Shown here: positions 35,143-43,860 of the stretch, piece by piece
Layout: every line of letters begins with the position of its first letter
Numbering within the stretch: position 1 is the stretch's first letter
DNA from: Sphingomonadaceae bacterium
GTDB taxonomy: Bacteria; Pseudomonadota; Alphaproteobacteria; Sphingomonadales; Sphingomonadaceae
Assembly (NCBI GenBank): GCA_947453945.1
Contig: CANGJB010000005.1
Location: 1-64,000 of the forward strand
DNA: 64,000 nucleotides
Direction: 5' to 3'
Translations under genes and position numbers: made by a program
The notes under the pieces: generated by a model
Seen by the model: the letters and a program-made list of their open reading frames with translations, nothing else
Databases searched by the model: none
What the model was told of the DNA's origin: nothing

Positions 35143-35356
35143 GGCACATCCTTTCGAGAGCGCGCCAGATACCAGCTTTTGAAAAGAGGGAAACCCACCC
35201 CCACGACCACTTGCGAAGGGGCGCGGGGCCGGAACGGCATCCCTCTCATGAAATGGCGGAATTTCACCATTTTGGGCGTGACGGCGGCAGGGGGCAGGAT
35301 TAGGCTGCTTTCAAGGACCCGCACAGACGGGCCACACGCAGGACGGAGCTGAACCC

Positions 35357-36202
35357 ATGGATTCCCTGGTCTCGACCCAGTGGCTCGCGAGCGAGCTGGG
35401 CGCGAGTGATCTGCGCATCGTCGATGCCAGCGCTTTTCTGCCCGAGCACGGGCGCGATCCGGCGCTGGAATATGACGCGTGCCACATACCCGGCTCAGTG
35501 TTCATGGACTTGGCGCACCTGAACGATCCCGCGCAGCCGGGGCTGAACATGCTGCCCGGCGCAGAGCGCTTTGCCAGCCGGATGCAGAGCCTGGGGCTCG
35601 GCGATGGCAGCCGCATCGTGCTCTATGACGACAGCCCGGTGAAGACTGCAGCGCGCGCGTGGTTCATGCTGACGATGTTCGGCGCGGCCAATGTCGCGCT
35701 GCTCGATGGCGGGATCGCGAAGTGGAAGGCCGAAGGGCGCCCTTGCGCGCAAGGACGCGAGACCTTGCGGCACCGCCACTTCACCGTGTGGAGCGATGAC
35801 CGGCAAGTGCGCTCCAAGGCCGATGTGCTGAGGAACCTGACCGAGCAGACCCAACTGGTGGTCGATGCGCGCGGGCCGGGGCGATTTACCGGCGATGTGC
35901 CCGAAGTAAAGCCCGGCCTTGCCAGCGGGCACATTCCGGGCGCGCGCAATGTCTATTACGCCAGCCTGTTTCAGCCCGACGGCACGTGGAAAAGCCCCGA
36001 TGCGATCCGCGGCGTTTTTGAGGCGGCGGGCGTGGACCTTGCCCGCCCGCTGATTACCAGCTGCGGTTCGGGCGTGACGGCCAACGTACTGATTTTCGCC
36101 GCGCATCTGATCGGCAAGACCGATGTGGCGCTCTATGATGGCAGCTGGAGCGAATGGGGCGCGGACCCGGAAACGCCCAAGGCAACCGGGGCGGCGGCAT
36201 AG
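35357..36202 (+). CDS. sseA: 3-mercaptopyruvate sulfurtransferase (two rhodanese domains)
   Basis: This 281-residue protein has two rhodanese domains: LVSTQWLASELGASDLRIVDAS near the start and VDARGPGRFTGDVPEVKPGLASGHIPGARN in the second. The catalytic cysteine is in ITSCGSGVTAN (about residue 237); the G-S-G-V-T loop is the signature of mercaptopyruvate sulfurtransferases. It moves sulfur from 3-mercaptopyruvate to an acceptor. GGAGC precedes the ATG. It begins the sulfur-metabolism stretch. Confidence 0.93.
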   Translation: MDSLVSTQWLASELGASDLRIVDASAFLPEHGRDPALEYDACHIPGSVFMDLAHLNDPAQPGLNMLPGAERFASRMQSLGLGDGSRIVLYDDSPVKTAARAWFMLTMFGAANVALLDGGIAKWKAEGRPCAQGRETLRHRHFTVWSDDRQVRSKADVLRNLTEQTQLVVDARGPGRFTGDVPEVKPGLASGHIPGARNVYYASLFQPDGTWKSPDAIRGVFEAAGVDLARPLITSCGSGVTANVLIFAAHLIGKTDVALYDGSWSEWGADPETPKATGAAA

Positions 36203-36619
36203 GGGCTGCCTGGAGTTATCGTCCATTTCCAAGCGATCTCGGCTTTTCTGGACGCCGGTTCTGTGACAGATTCATGGCTGGCGTGGAAAGTGGGTCGCAC
36301 CATAGTCCTTTCCCCCAAACCCGCGTGGGAAGCCCGGCCTGGCTGTGAGTGCTTCCTCCGGAGAGCGTGGGGAGGCCCGGCTACGCTGTGCCTCCCCCCA
36401 ATCCTGTCTTTGGTGACAGCCGCAGCCTTTGCCGCGTTCCGTCAGCGAACTTTCCCTTCCCCGCTCACCCTGAGCTTGTCGAAGGGTGGGGCCGCGAGCG
36501 CAGCGTTGTGATGCTTCGTCCCTCGACAGGCTCGGGATGAGCTCAGCATGAGCGGATGGTGGTTTGGTGGGGCGGAGGGATGGATTCCATTCCCCGCAAA
36601 ATACCCCTAAAGGTGCGCC
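36203..36619. other. Intergenic region before the cystathionine beta-lyase gene
   Basis: 417 bases without a gene. It contains a dispersed palindrome at 36460-36555 (CCGCTCACCCTGAGCTTG ... AGCATGAGCGG), related to the one at 3631. No SAM riboswitch or other RNA switch was recognisable in the 60 bases before the ATG. Confidence 0.6.
36460..36555. repeat. Imperfect palindrome (CTCACCCTGAGCTTGTCGAAG family)
   Basis: CCGCTCACCCTGAGCTTGTC and its distant, imperfect inverse CTCGACAGGCTCGGGATGAG ... AGCGG. Related to 3631-3709. Confidence 0.7.
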
Positions 36620-37861
36620 ATGGCTGAACACGACATCGAAAACGCCGGCACCGGCACCCGGCTGGTTGGCGCAGGCCGGCGCGCGGCGTGGACGGGGACG
36701 GCGGAGCATCCCGGCGCGGTGGTCAATCCGCCGGTCTACCGGGCGAGCACGCATCTCTATCCCGATATGGCGGCGCTGAGGGCGCATCCGGCCAATGTCG
36801 ATGGCAATTTCTACTATGGTCGCCGGGGCGCACCGACGCAGTGGGCGCTGGCCGAGGCGCTGACCGCGCTGGAGCCGGGGGCGGACGGCACCGTGCTCTA
36901 CCCCTCTGGCGTGGCGGCGATCATGGGCGCGCTGCTCACCGTGCTGCGGCCGGGCGATGTGCTACTGATGATCGACAACGCCTATGAGCCAAGCCGGGCC
37001 ATGGGGCGCGGCCTGCTCAAGGATTTCGGCGTGGAGACGCGCTGGTTCGATGCCAGTGATCCGGCGGCGTTCGAGGCGGCGATCTGCCCGCGCACCAAGG
37101 CGGTGCTGCTGGAAAACCCGGGCAGCCTGACCATCGAGGTCTGCGATGTGCCGGGGCTTTCCGCCATCGCCAAGGCGCATGGGATGACCGTGGTGCTCGA
37201 CAACACCTGGGCTTCCCCGCTCGGCTTTCCGGCGCTGGAGCGCGGGGCCGATATCGCGATCATGAGCCTGACCAAGCATGTTGGCGGGCATTCGGATGCG
37301 ATGATGGGCAGCGTCAGCGCGGGGCCGGAATGGCACAGGAAGCTGCGCATTCGCGCGCAAGGGCTCGGCAATGTCGTCTCTCCCGATGATGCGGCGCTGA
37401 TGCTGCGCGGCCTGCGCACGATGGGGCTGCGGCTGGCGCAGGAGACGGCCTCTGCACTGGCGATTGCCGAGTGGCTGCAGGCGCAGCCGGGTGTCGCCAA
37501 AGTGCTCTGCCCGATGCTGCAAGGATCACCGGGGCATGCGCTGTGGAAGCGTGATTTTACCGGCGGCTGCGGCCTCTTGAGCTTTGTGCTGAAGGGCGGC
37601 ACATCGGCGGCGCGCGATGCGCTCATCGATGCGCTGGCGCTGTTTGGCATCGGCTATTCGTGGGGCGGGTTCGAGAGCCTGGCGACGCCGGTCGATCCCG
37701 CACCGATCCGCACCGCAAGCGCCTGGCCGCTGCCGGGACTGGATGCGGGCGACGCGTTCGGCGTGCGGCTTTCCATCGGGCTTGAGGATACGGCCGACCT
37801 GATCGCCGATCTGGAACGCGCGCTGGCCGTGTGGAGTACCTTGGGGAGCGCGGCGACATGA
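36620..37861 (+). CDS. metC: Cystathionine beta-lyase (PLP, Cys/Met family)
   Basis: This 413-residue PLP enzyme converts cystathionine to homocysteine. The PLP lysine is in MSLTKHVGGHSDAMMGSV (about residue 218), with YYGRRGAPTQWALAEAL, LLENPGSLTIEVCDVPGLSAIAK and GLRTMGLRL as further family blocks. The N-terminus has about 20 extra residues. Tetrameric and cytoplasmic. It is followed by an MscS-type channel that overlaps its stop. The choice of metC over other trans-sulfuration enzymes rests on the LENPGS and GGHSD patterns. Confidence 0.9.
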   Translation: MAEHDIENAGTGTRLVGAGRRAAWTGTAEHPGAVVNPPVYRASTHLYPDMAALRAHPANVDGNFYYGRRGAPTQWALAEALTALEPGADGTVLYPSGVAAIMGALLTVLRPGDVLLMIDNAYEPSRAMGRGLLKDFGVETRWFDASDPAAFEAAICPRTKAVLLENPGSLTIEVCDVPGLSAIAKAHGMTVVLDNTWASPLGFPALERGADIAIMSLTKHVGGHSDAMMGSVSAGPEWHRKLRIRAQGLGNVVSPDDAALMLRGLRTMGLRLAQETASALAIAEWLQAQPGVAKVLCPMLQGSPGHALWKRDFTGGCGLLSFVLKGGTSAARDALIDALALFGIGYSWGGFESLATPVDPAPIRTASAWPLPGLDAGDAFGVRLSIGLEDTADLIADLERALAVWSTLGSAAT

Positions 37862-38805
37862 CCGGGAAGGCCATGACCTGGGCAGGGGTGCGCCGCACGG
37901 TGACCGAATGGGCCTCATCGCTCGATGAGCTGGGCTTCGATGTGGGCCGCACACATATCTCGCTGTTCAACGCGCTGTGGATGATCTTCGTTGTCATCGC
38001 GGTGCTGGTGTTCGGACGCGTGGTGAGCCGGGTTGGGCGGCGCGCAGTACGCAGCATGAAGGGCCTCGACGGGACGCAGCGCGCGCTCGGCGAGAAGCTG
38101 ATGACGGTGACGGTGTGGACCATCGCGGTGCTGGTCGGCATCGATGCGGTGGGCATCAACCTGACGACGCTGACGGTATTCTCTGGCGCGTTCGGCCTCG
38201 CGGTGGGCTTTGGCCTCCAGAAGACCTTCGGCAACCTGATTGCGGGCGTGATCCTTCTCATGGACCGCTCGATCAAGCCGGGCGACGTGATCGCGGTGAC
38301 CGACACCAAGGGCAGCACTTTCGGGGTGGTGCACAGCATCGGCGTGCGCGCGGTTTCGGTGACGACGCGCGACAACCGCGAGATCCTGATCCCGAACGAA
38401 ATCCTGATGACCACACAAGTGGAGAACTGGTCGTATTCCTCACGGCTGGTGGGGATCACGATTCCGGTGAGCGTCGCCTATGGCAGCGACCTCGATCTGG
38501 CGGAAAAGCTGCTGCTGGAGGCCGCGCTGACCGTGCCGCGCGTGCTGCTCGATCCGGAGCCCTCGATCCTGCTCGACGCTTTCGGGCCGAGCGCGATCCA
38601 GTTGCTGATCTACATCTCGATCAATGACCCGGAAAACGGCGTAGGCAACGTGCGGTCGGACGTGCTGAAGGCGGCGTGGCACAAGCTGAAGGACAGCGAG
38701 GTTAGCATTCCGCTGCCGCAATCTGACGTGACGCTGCGGGATTCGGATGGGCTGCGGCGGCTCACCGAGGCACTGGCGGTGCGTGGCGGCGGTGAGCCCA
38801 GTTAG
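37858..38805 (+). CDS. MscS-family mechanosensitive channel
   Basis: This 315-residue protein has three predicted membrane helices; the third is the pore-type VFSGAFGLAVGFGLQKTFGNLIAGVILLMD, a MscS hallmark (A/G-rich, ending AG). Then come DRSIKPGDVIAV and IRAV-like beta domains (RDNREILIPNEILMTTQVENWSY). It would relieve turgor on hypo-osmotic shock. The ATG overlaps the stop of metC (ATGA), an odd pairing that may only reflect transcription. Confidence 0.9.
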   Translation: MTGKAMTWAGVRRTVTEWASSLDELGFDVGRTHISLFNALWMIFVVIAVLVFGRVVSRVGRRAVRSMKGLDGTQRALGEKLMTVTVWTIAVLVGIDAVGINLTTLTVFSGAFGLAVGFGLQKTFGNLIAGVILLMDRSIKPGDVIAVTDTKGSTFGVVHSIGVRAVSVTTRDNREILIPNEILMTTQVENWSYSSRLVGITIPVSVAYGSDLDLAEKLLLEAALTVPRVLLDPEPSILLDAFGPSAIQLLIYISINDPENGVGNVRSDVLKAAWHKLKDSEVSIPLPQSDVTLRDSDGLRRLTEALAVRGGGEPS

Positions 38806-38815
38806 GGGGCTTGCG

Positions 38816-39280
38816 CTACCCGGCCGCGCCCCTTGCCGGACGGTAGACGCGATACTCGATCCCAAGCCCCGGCAGGATGCGGCCTTCGCCGACGAAGAAC
38901 GTGGTGTTGACCCAGCTGTAGCGCGGGTCACCGGTCTCGATCCTCGGATTGGTGCAGAAGTACTGGTCGGCGAACTCGGTCCCGGTGCCGTTTTCGATCG
39001 CGCCCATGACGGCCGCATTCATCTCGAGCAAGCCGAAATACTGCACATAGAGAAAGGCCCCATCTGGGGTTTCGACTTGCGCGCGAACGTCGACCCGCAA
39101 GTAGCCATCGGGCCCGATCAGAGCCCATTCCCCGCCCCCGCGGATGGTTCCGTTCAGGCGCTCGCCAACCACTTCGCCGCCGCCGATCTCGTAGTACATG
39201 CGCGTGCCGATGGGGCCTGCGCCAATCGGCAGGGGCGGCTTCAGACCGGCTCTGAAGGTGAACTCGTGCACCAGTTCCAT
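38816..39280 (-). CDS. DUF3237 protein
   Basis: This 154-residue protein opens MELVHEFTFRAGLKPPLPIGAGPIGTRMYYEIGGGEVVG, which matches the DUF3237 pattern (P-x-P-x-G-x-x-x-G-x-R). A beta-barrel-like body follows with FLYVQYFGLLEMN and FCTNPRIETGDPRYSWVN. Function unknown; the fold is lipocalin-like in predicted relatives. Confidence 0.85.
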   Translation of the reverse strand: MELVHEFTFRAGLKPPLPIGAGPIGTRMYYEIGGGEVVGERLNGTIRGGGEWALIGPDGYLRVDVRAQVETPDGAFLYVQYFGLLEMNAAVMGAIENGTGTEFADQYFCTNPRIETGDPRYSWVNTTFFVGEGRILPGLGIEYRVYRPARGAAG

Positions 39281-39382
39281 TCGGCTTCTCCCCCTGTTTT
39301 TTGCCTGATCACATTAACACGTGTGCGAACAGCGAACAGACCAAAACGCTAGCGCCGGAAGGGGCGGCTAGTTTGGCCGCTT

Positions 39383-39424
39383 GCCCTCCCCCGCCCCCTC
39401 CCGCTTGCGGGTGGGGCTGGGGGT
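39383..39424. repeat. GC-rich imperfect hairpin
   Basis: A short stem CCCGC-tt-GCGGG sits in a poly-C/poly-G stretch (CCCTCCCCCGCCCC... GGTGGGGCTGGGGG). It lies about 110 bases upstream of cobA. Role unclear. Confidence 0.5.
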
Positions 39425-39494
39425 AAAGCTCACCTAGCTGCCCCCCTAGCTTTCCTCGCTGGCGATTGCGGGGCGCAAGGACCATCTGGCGGCC

Positions 39495-40265
39495 ATGGAC
39501 AATGCGCCCAACAGAATCGGAACCGTTTTCCTCGTGGGCGCTGGGCCGGGTGATCCCGACCTTTTGACGCTGCGCGCGGCGCGGTTGCTGGAGGCGGCGA
39601 CGCTGGTGGTGCATGACGGGCTGGTTGATCCGGCGATCATGGCCTTGGTGCCGGAAGGCGCGCGGCTGGTTTCCGTGGCAAAGCAGCGCGCGCGGCACAC
39701 CATGCAGCAGGACGATATCAACGCGCTGCTGGTGCACGAGGCGCTGGCCGGAAGCGATGTCGTGCGGCTGAAGGGCGGCGATCCGTTTATCTTCGGGCGC
39801 GGGGGCGAGGAGGCGGAGGCCTGCTATGCCGCCGGGGTTCCCGTTCAGGTCGTGCCCGGCGTGAGCGCGGCATTGGGCGCGGCGGCGGCGGCGCAGATTC
39901 CGCTGACGCACCGCGACAGCGCCTCGATTGTCAGCTTCGTGGCTGGGCAGTGCAAGGGGCTGAGCGATCAGAACTGGGCCGGCCTTGCGGGCGTGGGCCG
40001 CACACTGGTGATCTACATGGGCGTCGCGACGAGCGATGCGATCGCGGAAAAGCTGATGGCGGATGGCCTTGCGCCGGACATGCCGATTGCGGTGATCGAG
40101 AACGCGGCGCGGCCCACGATGCGCGTGCTGCGCGGGGCGCTGGCGGGGCTTGGCGCGCTGGTCGAAGCCGAGCGGGTCAAGAGCCCTGCCCTGATCGTGA
40201 TTGGTGAAGTGACTGCGCGCGAGCGGGCTTATGAATTGCAGAGAATTGCGGAGAGCGCTGCGTGA
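39495..40265 (+). CDS. cobA: Uroporphyrinogen-III C-methyltransferase
   Basis: This 256-residue SUMT methylates uroporphyrinogen III twice to precorrin-2. Family blocks: VGAGPGDPDLLTLRA (SAM loop), VVHDGLVDP, RLKGGDPFIFGRGGEEAEA, GVSAALGAAAAAQIPLTHR. There is no dehydrogenase/chelatase part, so it is CobA-type rather than full CysG. As first gene of the cysI operon its precorrin-2 feeds siroheme synthesis for CysI. Confidence 0.95.
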   Translation: MDNAPNRIGTVFLVGAGPGDPDLLTLRAARLLEAATLVVHDGLVDPAIMALVPEGARLVSVAKQRARHTMQQDDINALLVHEALAGSDVVRLKGGDPFIFGRGGEEAEACYAAGVPVQVVPGVSAALGAAAAAQIPLTHRDSASIVSFVAGQCKGLSDQNWAGLAGVGRTLVIYMGVATSDAIAEKLMADGLAPDMPIAVIENAARPTMRVLRGALAGLGALVEAERVKSPALIVIGEVTARERAYELQRIAESAA

Positions 40266-40558
40266 AGATTTTGACGGGAAATGATCTGGGCAGCGGCGAT
40301 GTCGTCTGGTGGGACGGCAAGGGCTGGTCGCGCGACGTGAATGATGCGGTGGATGTGGGCGATGCGGCCGACGCGATCCTCGCCGCCGAGGAAGCCGCGC
40401 GCCGCGTGAACGCAAGCTATGCGATTGCCGCGACGCAGACCGCAGACGACGTGCGCCCCGCGCATATCAAGGACCGCATCCGCGCGCTTGGGCCGACCGT
40501 TCGGCTCGACCTTTCCCTCCGCCCCGGCGATCCCGACGCCGCGAAGCAGGTGATCTGA
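40262..40558 (+). CDS. DUF2849 protein of the sulfite-reduction operon
   Basis: This 98-residue protein reads MKILTGNDLGSGDVVWWDGKGWSRDVNDAVDVGDAADAILAAEEAARRVN..., matching DUF2849. In alphaproteobacteria this family lies between a methyltransferase and sulfite reductase; its role is not known. It starts at a GTG overlapping the cobA stop (GTGA), and cysI begins one base after its stop. Confidence 0.9.
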   Translation: MKILTGNDLGSGDVVWWDGKGWSRDVNDAVDVGDAADAILAAEEAARRVNASYAIAATQTADDVRPAHIKDRIRALGPTVRLDLSLRPGDPDAAKQVI

Positions 40559-40559
40559 C

Positions 40560-42194
40560 ATGTACCAGTATGATAGCTACGATCAGGCCATGGTCGATGC
40601 GCGCGTGGAGGAATTCCGCGGGCAAGTGGCGCGCCGCCTTTCGGGCGAATTGACCGAGGACCAGTTCAAGCCGCTGCGGCTGAAGAACGGGCTCTATCTG
40701 CAGCTCCACGCCTATATGCTGCGCGTCGCCATTCCCTATGGCACGCTGAGCGGGAAGCAGATGCGCCTGCTGGGCGATATCGCGGACAAGTATGACCGCG
40801 GCTATGGCCACTTCACCACGCGGCAGAACATCCAGTACAACTGGATCAAGCTGGACGACACGCCGGACATTCTCGCGGACCTCGCGACCGTGGAAATGCA
40901 CGCGATCCAGACGAGCGGGAACTGCATCCGCAACATCAGCTCCGATCACTTTGCCGGAGCTGCGGCCGACGAACTGGTCGATCCCCGGCCTTATGCCGAG
41001 CTGCTGCGCCAATGGTCGAGCTTCCATCCGGAGTTCGATTACCTGCCGCGCAAGTTCAAGATCGCGGTGATCGCAAGCGATACGGACCGCGCGGCGATGC
41101 GGCTGCACGATATCGGCATCCAGATGGTGGCCAACGAAGCCGGTGAGATCGGCGCGCGCTTTTATGTGGGCGGCGGCATGGGCCGCACCCCGATGATCGC
41201 GCCGGTGATCCGCGAATTCGTGCCCGCGCTGCAGATGATCAGCTACGCCGAGGCCTGCCTTCGCGTTTACAACCGCTATGGCCGGCGCGACAACAAGTAC
41301 AAGGCGCGGATCAAGATCCTCGTCCACGAGATCGGCGCGGACGAATACCGCCGGCAGGTGGAGGAAGAGTTCGCGCATATCCTCACCCTGGGGCTTGAGC
41401 CGCCGCAGGCCGAATTCGACCGCATCGCCGCGTTCTTTGCCGATCCGGGCTTTGAAAGCGGCCTTTCGGACGCTGTTGATCGCTCCGATCCTGATTTCGC
41501 GCTGTGGCTCGATCAGAACACCGCGGCGCACAAGCAGCCGGGCTATGCGGTCGTGGTCATCAGCTTGAAGCCCACGGGCGGCATTCCGGGTGACGCGAGC
41601 GCTGACCAGATCCGCCTGATGGGCGATCTGGGCACGGCCTATAGCCTCGATGAGCTGCGCGTGACGCACACGCAGAACATCGTGCTGCCGCATGTGAAGA
41701 AGGCAGACCTCTACACGCTGTGGCAGAAGCTGGATGTGGCGGGGCTGGCCAGCGCCAACCTCGATCTCATCAGCGATATCATCGCGTGCCCGGGGCTCGA
41801 CTATTGCAGCCTCGCCAATGCGCGCTCGATCCCGCTGGCGCAGAAGATTTCGAAGCGGTTTGCCGACATGGACCGCCAGCGCGATCTGGGTGAACTCAAG
41901 CTCAAGATTTCGGGCTGCATCAATGCCTGCGGGCACCACCATGCCGGGCACATCGGCATTCTGGGCGTCGACCGGAAGGGCACCGAGAACTACCAGCTTT
42001 CGTTCGGCGGCAGCGAGGCGGCGGATACGTCGCTGGGCGTGATCACCGGGCCGGGCTTCAGCGAAGACGGCGTGGTTGACGCGCTGGAGAAGGCGACGGA
42101 CGTCTATCTCACGCAGCGCAGCGAAGGCGAGCGCTTCCTAGATACGTACCGCCGCATCGGCATGGCCCCGTTCAAGGAGGCGATTTATGGGTGA
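40560..42194 (+). CDS. cysI: Sulfite reductase hemoprotein (nitrite/sulfite reductase family)
   Basis: This 544-residue siroheme/[4Fe-4S] enzyme reduces sulfite to sulfide by six electrons. The cluster/siroheme cysteines are ACPGLDYCSLAN (C-x5-C) and SGCINACGHH (C-x3-C), at about residues 405-460. The N-terminal part has RLKNGLYLQLHAYMLRVAIPYGTL and GYGHFTTRQNIQYNWIKL, also typical. It probably takes electrons from a separate donor. It is sandwiched between DUF2849 and DUF934, which it overlaps by eight bases. Confidence 0.95.
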   Translation: MYQYDSYDQAMVDARVEEFRGQVARRLSGELTEDQFKPLRLKNGLYLQLHAYMLRVAIPYGTLSGKQMRLLGDIADKYDRGYGHFTTRQNIQYNWIKLDDTPDILADLATVEMHAIQTSGNCIRNISSDHFAGAAADELVDPRPYAELLRQWSSFHPEFDYLPRKFKIAVIASDTDRAAMRLHDIGIQMVANEAGEIGARFYVGGGMGRTPMIAPVIREFVPALQMISYAEACLRVYNRYGRRDNKYKARIKILVHEIGADEYRRQVEEEFAHILTLGLEPPQAEFDRIAAFFADPGFESGLSDAVDRSDPDFALWLDQNTAAHKQPGYAVVVISLKPTGGIPGDASADQIRLMGDLGTAYSLDELRVTHTQNIVLPHVKKADLYTLWQKLDVAGLASANLDLISDIIACPGLDYCSLANARSIPLAQKISKRFADMDRQRDLGELKLKISGCINACGHHHAGHIGILGVDRKGTENYQLSFGGSEAADTSLGVITGPGFSEDGVVDALEKATDVYLTQRSEGERFLDTYRRIGMAPFKEAIYG

Positions 42195-42615
42195 TCTGCT
42201 GCGCTACCGCGATGATGCGGCAACCGGGGCGCCCGTGCTGGCGCTGGCCGACTTTCTGGCCGCCGACAACTCGGTCGCCGTGCGCATCGAGCCGGGCGAG
42301 GACGCGCGCGCGCTGTTGCCGCATCTCGGCCGGATCGCGCTGATCGAAGTGAGCTTTCCGGCTTACGGTGACGGGCGCGGCTATTCCTCGGCGCGGATCC
42401 TGCGCGAGGAAGGCTTTACCGGCGAACTGCGCGCGACCGGCGATGTGCTGATCGATCAGCTGAGCCACATGACGCGCTGCGGATTCGATGCCTTTGCGCC
42501 GGCCAAGCCGATTGCGGCGGACGCGGCGGCAAAGGCGATTGCGACCTGGCCCGAGGTTTATCAGAAAACGGTCGATGGCCGCAGCCCGATCTGGGCAAAG
42601 CGCCATGGCGGGTAA
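42187..42615 (+). CDS. DUF934 protein of the sulfite-reduction operon
   Basis: This 142-residue protein has the DUF934 signature: LIEVSFPAYGDGRGYSSARILREEGFTGELRATGDVLIDQLSHMTRCGFDAF. The family is found with cysI and cysH across proteobacteria and is thought to be an electron-transfer or assembly partner; that is unproven. The ATG precedes the cysI stop by eight bases and its own end overlaps cysH. Confidence 0.92.
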   Translation: MGDLLRYRDDAATGAPVLALADFLAADNSVAVRIEPGEDARALLPHLGRIALIEVSFPAYGDGRGYSSARILREEGFTGELRATGDVLIDQLSHMTRCGFDAFAPAKPIAADAAAKAIATWPEVYQKTVDGRSPIWAKRHGG

Positions 42616-43447
42616 CCAGACGCGCCAGACCGAGTCGGCTTCAGGCCGGGCTGCAGACCGGGCCACAGACCGGATCGACGCCGGGCCGCGCTTCACGGAA
42701 AGTGACGCGATCCGGCTGAACAACCTCTATCGCGGCACCGATACGCCCGAGATGCTGCGCAGCGTGCTGGCCGACAAGCTGATCGGCGACGTTGCTGTGG
42801 TATCAAGCTTCGGCGCGGAAAGCGCAGTGCTGCTCCATCTGATCGCGCAGGTCGACAAGGCGCTGCCGGTGATCTTCCTGGAAACGCACAAGCATTTCCC
42901 CGAAACGCTGGCCTACCGCGATGAACTGGTGGCACATCTGGGGCTGACCGGGCTTCTGGTGATCGAGCCGGACATGGAACCGCTGGCGAAGAAGGACGAG
43001 AACGGCCTGCGCTGGTCGTGGGACCCGGATGGTTGCTGCGAAATCCGGAAAGTGCAGCCGCTGGCGCGCGCGCTGCTGGCGTTCGATGCCTCGATCAGCG
43101 GGCGCAAGGGATTTCAATCGGCCACGCGCAGCGGGCTGCCGCGCTTCGAGATCGACCGGACCGATGCCGAAGGGCGGCTGAAGTTCAACCCGCTTGCCTC
43201 GTGGTCGGCTGAGGACATCGAAGCCTACATGACGGCGCACGATCTCCCGCGCCATCCGCTGGTGGAACAAGGCTACCCCTCGATCGGCTGCGCGCCCTGC
43301 ACCAGCCGCGTCGCGCCGGGCGAAGACCCGCGTTCGGGCCGGTGGAAGGGCTGGGACAAAGTGGAATGCGGCATTCATGTGCCGGGCTCGCCCGATAGTA
43401 GCGAGACGGGCAGCGAACTGCCGCCGGGGTATGATCCGGCGTTCTGA
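42605..43447 (+). CDS. cysH: Assimilatory APS reductase
   Basis: This 280-residue enzyme has the PAPS-reductase fold (SSFGAESAVLLHL, FLETHKHFPETLAYRDEL). It contains the cluster-type Cys pattern: DGCCEIRKV and IGCAPCTSRV, plus the catalytic ECGIH. That CC...CxxC set is what separates APS reductases (with [4Fe-4S]) from E. coli-type PAPS reductase. APS is therefore the likely substrate. The start at MAGNQTRQ overlaps the end of DUF934. Confidence 0.94.
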   Translation: MAGNQTRQTESASGRAADRATDRIDAGPRFTESDAIRLNNLYRGTDTPEMLRSVLADKLIGDVAVVSSFGAESAVLLHLIAQVDKALPVIFLETHKHFPETLAYRDELVAHLGLTGLLVIEPDMEPLAKKDENGLRWSWDPDGCCEIRKVQPLARALLAFDASISGRKGFQSATRSGLPRFEIDRTDAEGRLKFNPLASWSAEDIEAYMTAHDLPRHPLVEQGYPSIGCAPCTSRVAPGEDPRSGRWKGWDKVECGIHVPGSPDSSETGSELPPGYDPAF

Positions 43448-43503
43448 GGCAGACGCCTCACCAATGAGCACCTTGCGGGAGCTTGGCCCCGAGGCCTAGG
43501 CGG

Positions 43504-43860
43504 ATGGGCATGTCCCCACCCCCGCTCACTGTCTGGTTTGATGGCGCCTGCCCGCTCTGCACCCGCGAGATTTCGCTGATGCGGCGGCTGGACCGCGCGG
43601 GGCGGATAGACTTTATCGATGTGGCGGGCCCCGGCGCGAGCTGCCCGATTGATCCGGCCTTGCTGCTGGCGCGGTTTCATGCGCGCGAGGATGGTGTGCT
43701 GCTGAGCGGCGCGGCGGCCTTTGCGGCGATGTGGCGGGCGATCCCGGTGCTGCGTCCACTGGGGCTTGCGGCGCGCATTCCGCTGGTGCTTGGCGCGCTC
43801 GAATGGGCCTATGTCCGCTTCCTGAAGATGCGCCCCGCGCTGCAGAGGATGATGCGTTGA
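43504..43860 (+). CDS. DCC family thiol-disulfide protein (DUF393)
   Basis: This 118-residue protein carries the DCC motif VWFDGACPLCTREI (D-x-x-C-P-x-C) near the N-terminus and the HAREDGVLLSGAAAFAAMWRAIP block typical of DUF393. It is thioredoxin-like in fold. The start is one of two close ATGs (43504 or 43510). The next gene begins inside its stop codon, so the pair is coupled. Confidence 0.88.
   Translation: MGMSPPPLTVWFDGACPLCTREISLMRRLDRAGRIDFIDVAGPGASCPIDPALLLARFHAREDGVLLSGAAAFAAMWRAIPVLRPLGLAARIPLVLGALEWAYVRFLKMRPALQRMMR

Noticed and set aside
36550..36619. A SAM riboswitch before metC
   Set aside because: The 60-70 bases before the ATG show no paired pattern or conserved core of SAM-I, II or V; the region upstream holds a dispersed palindrome.
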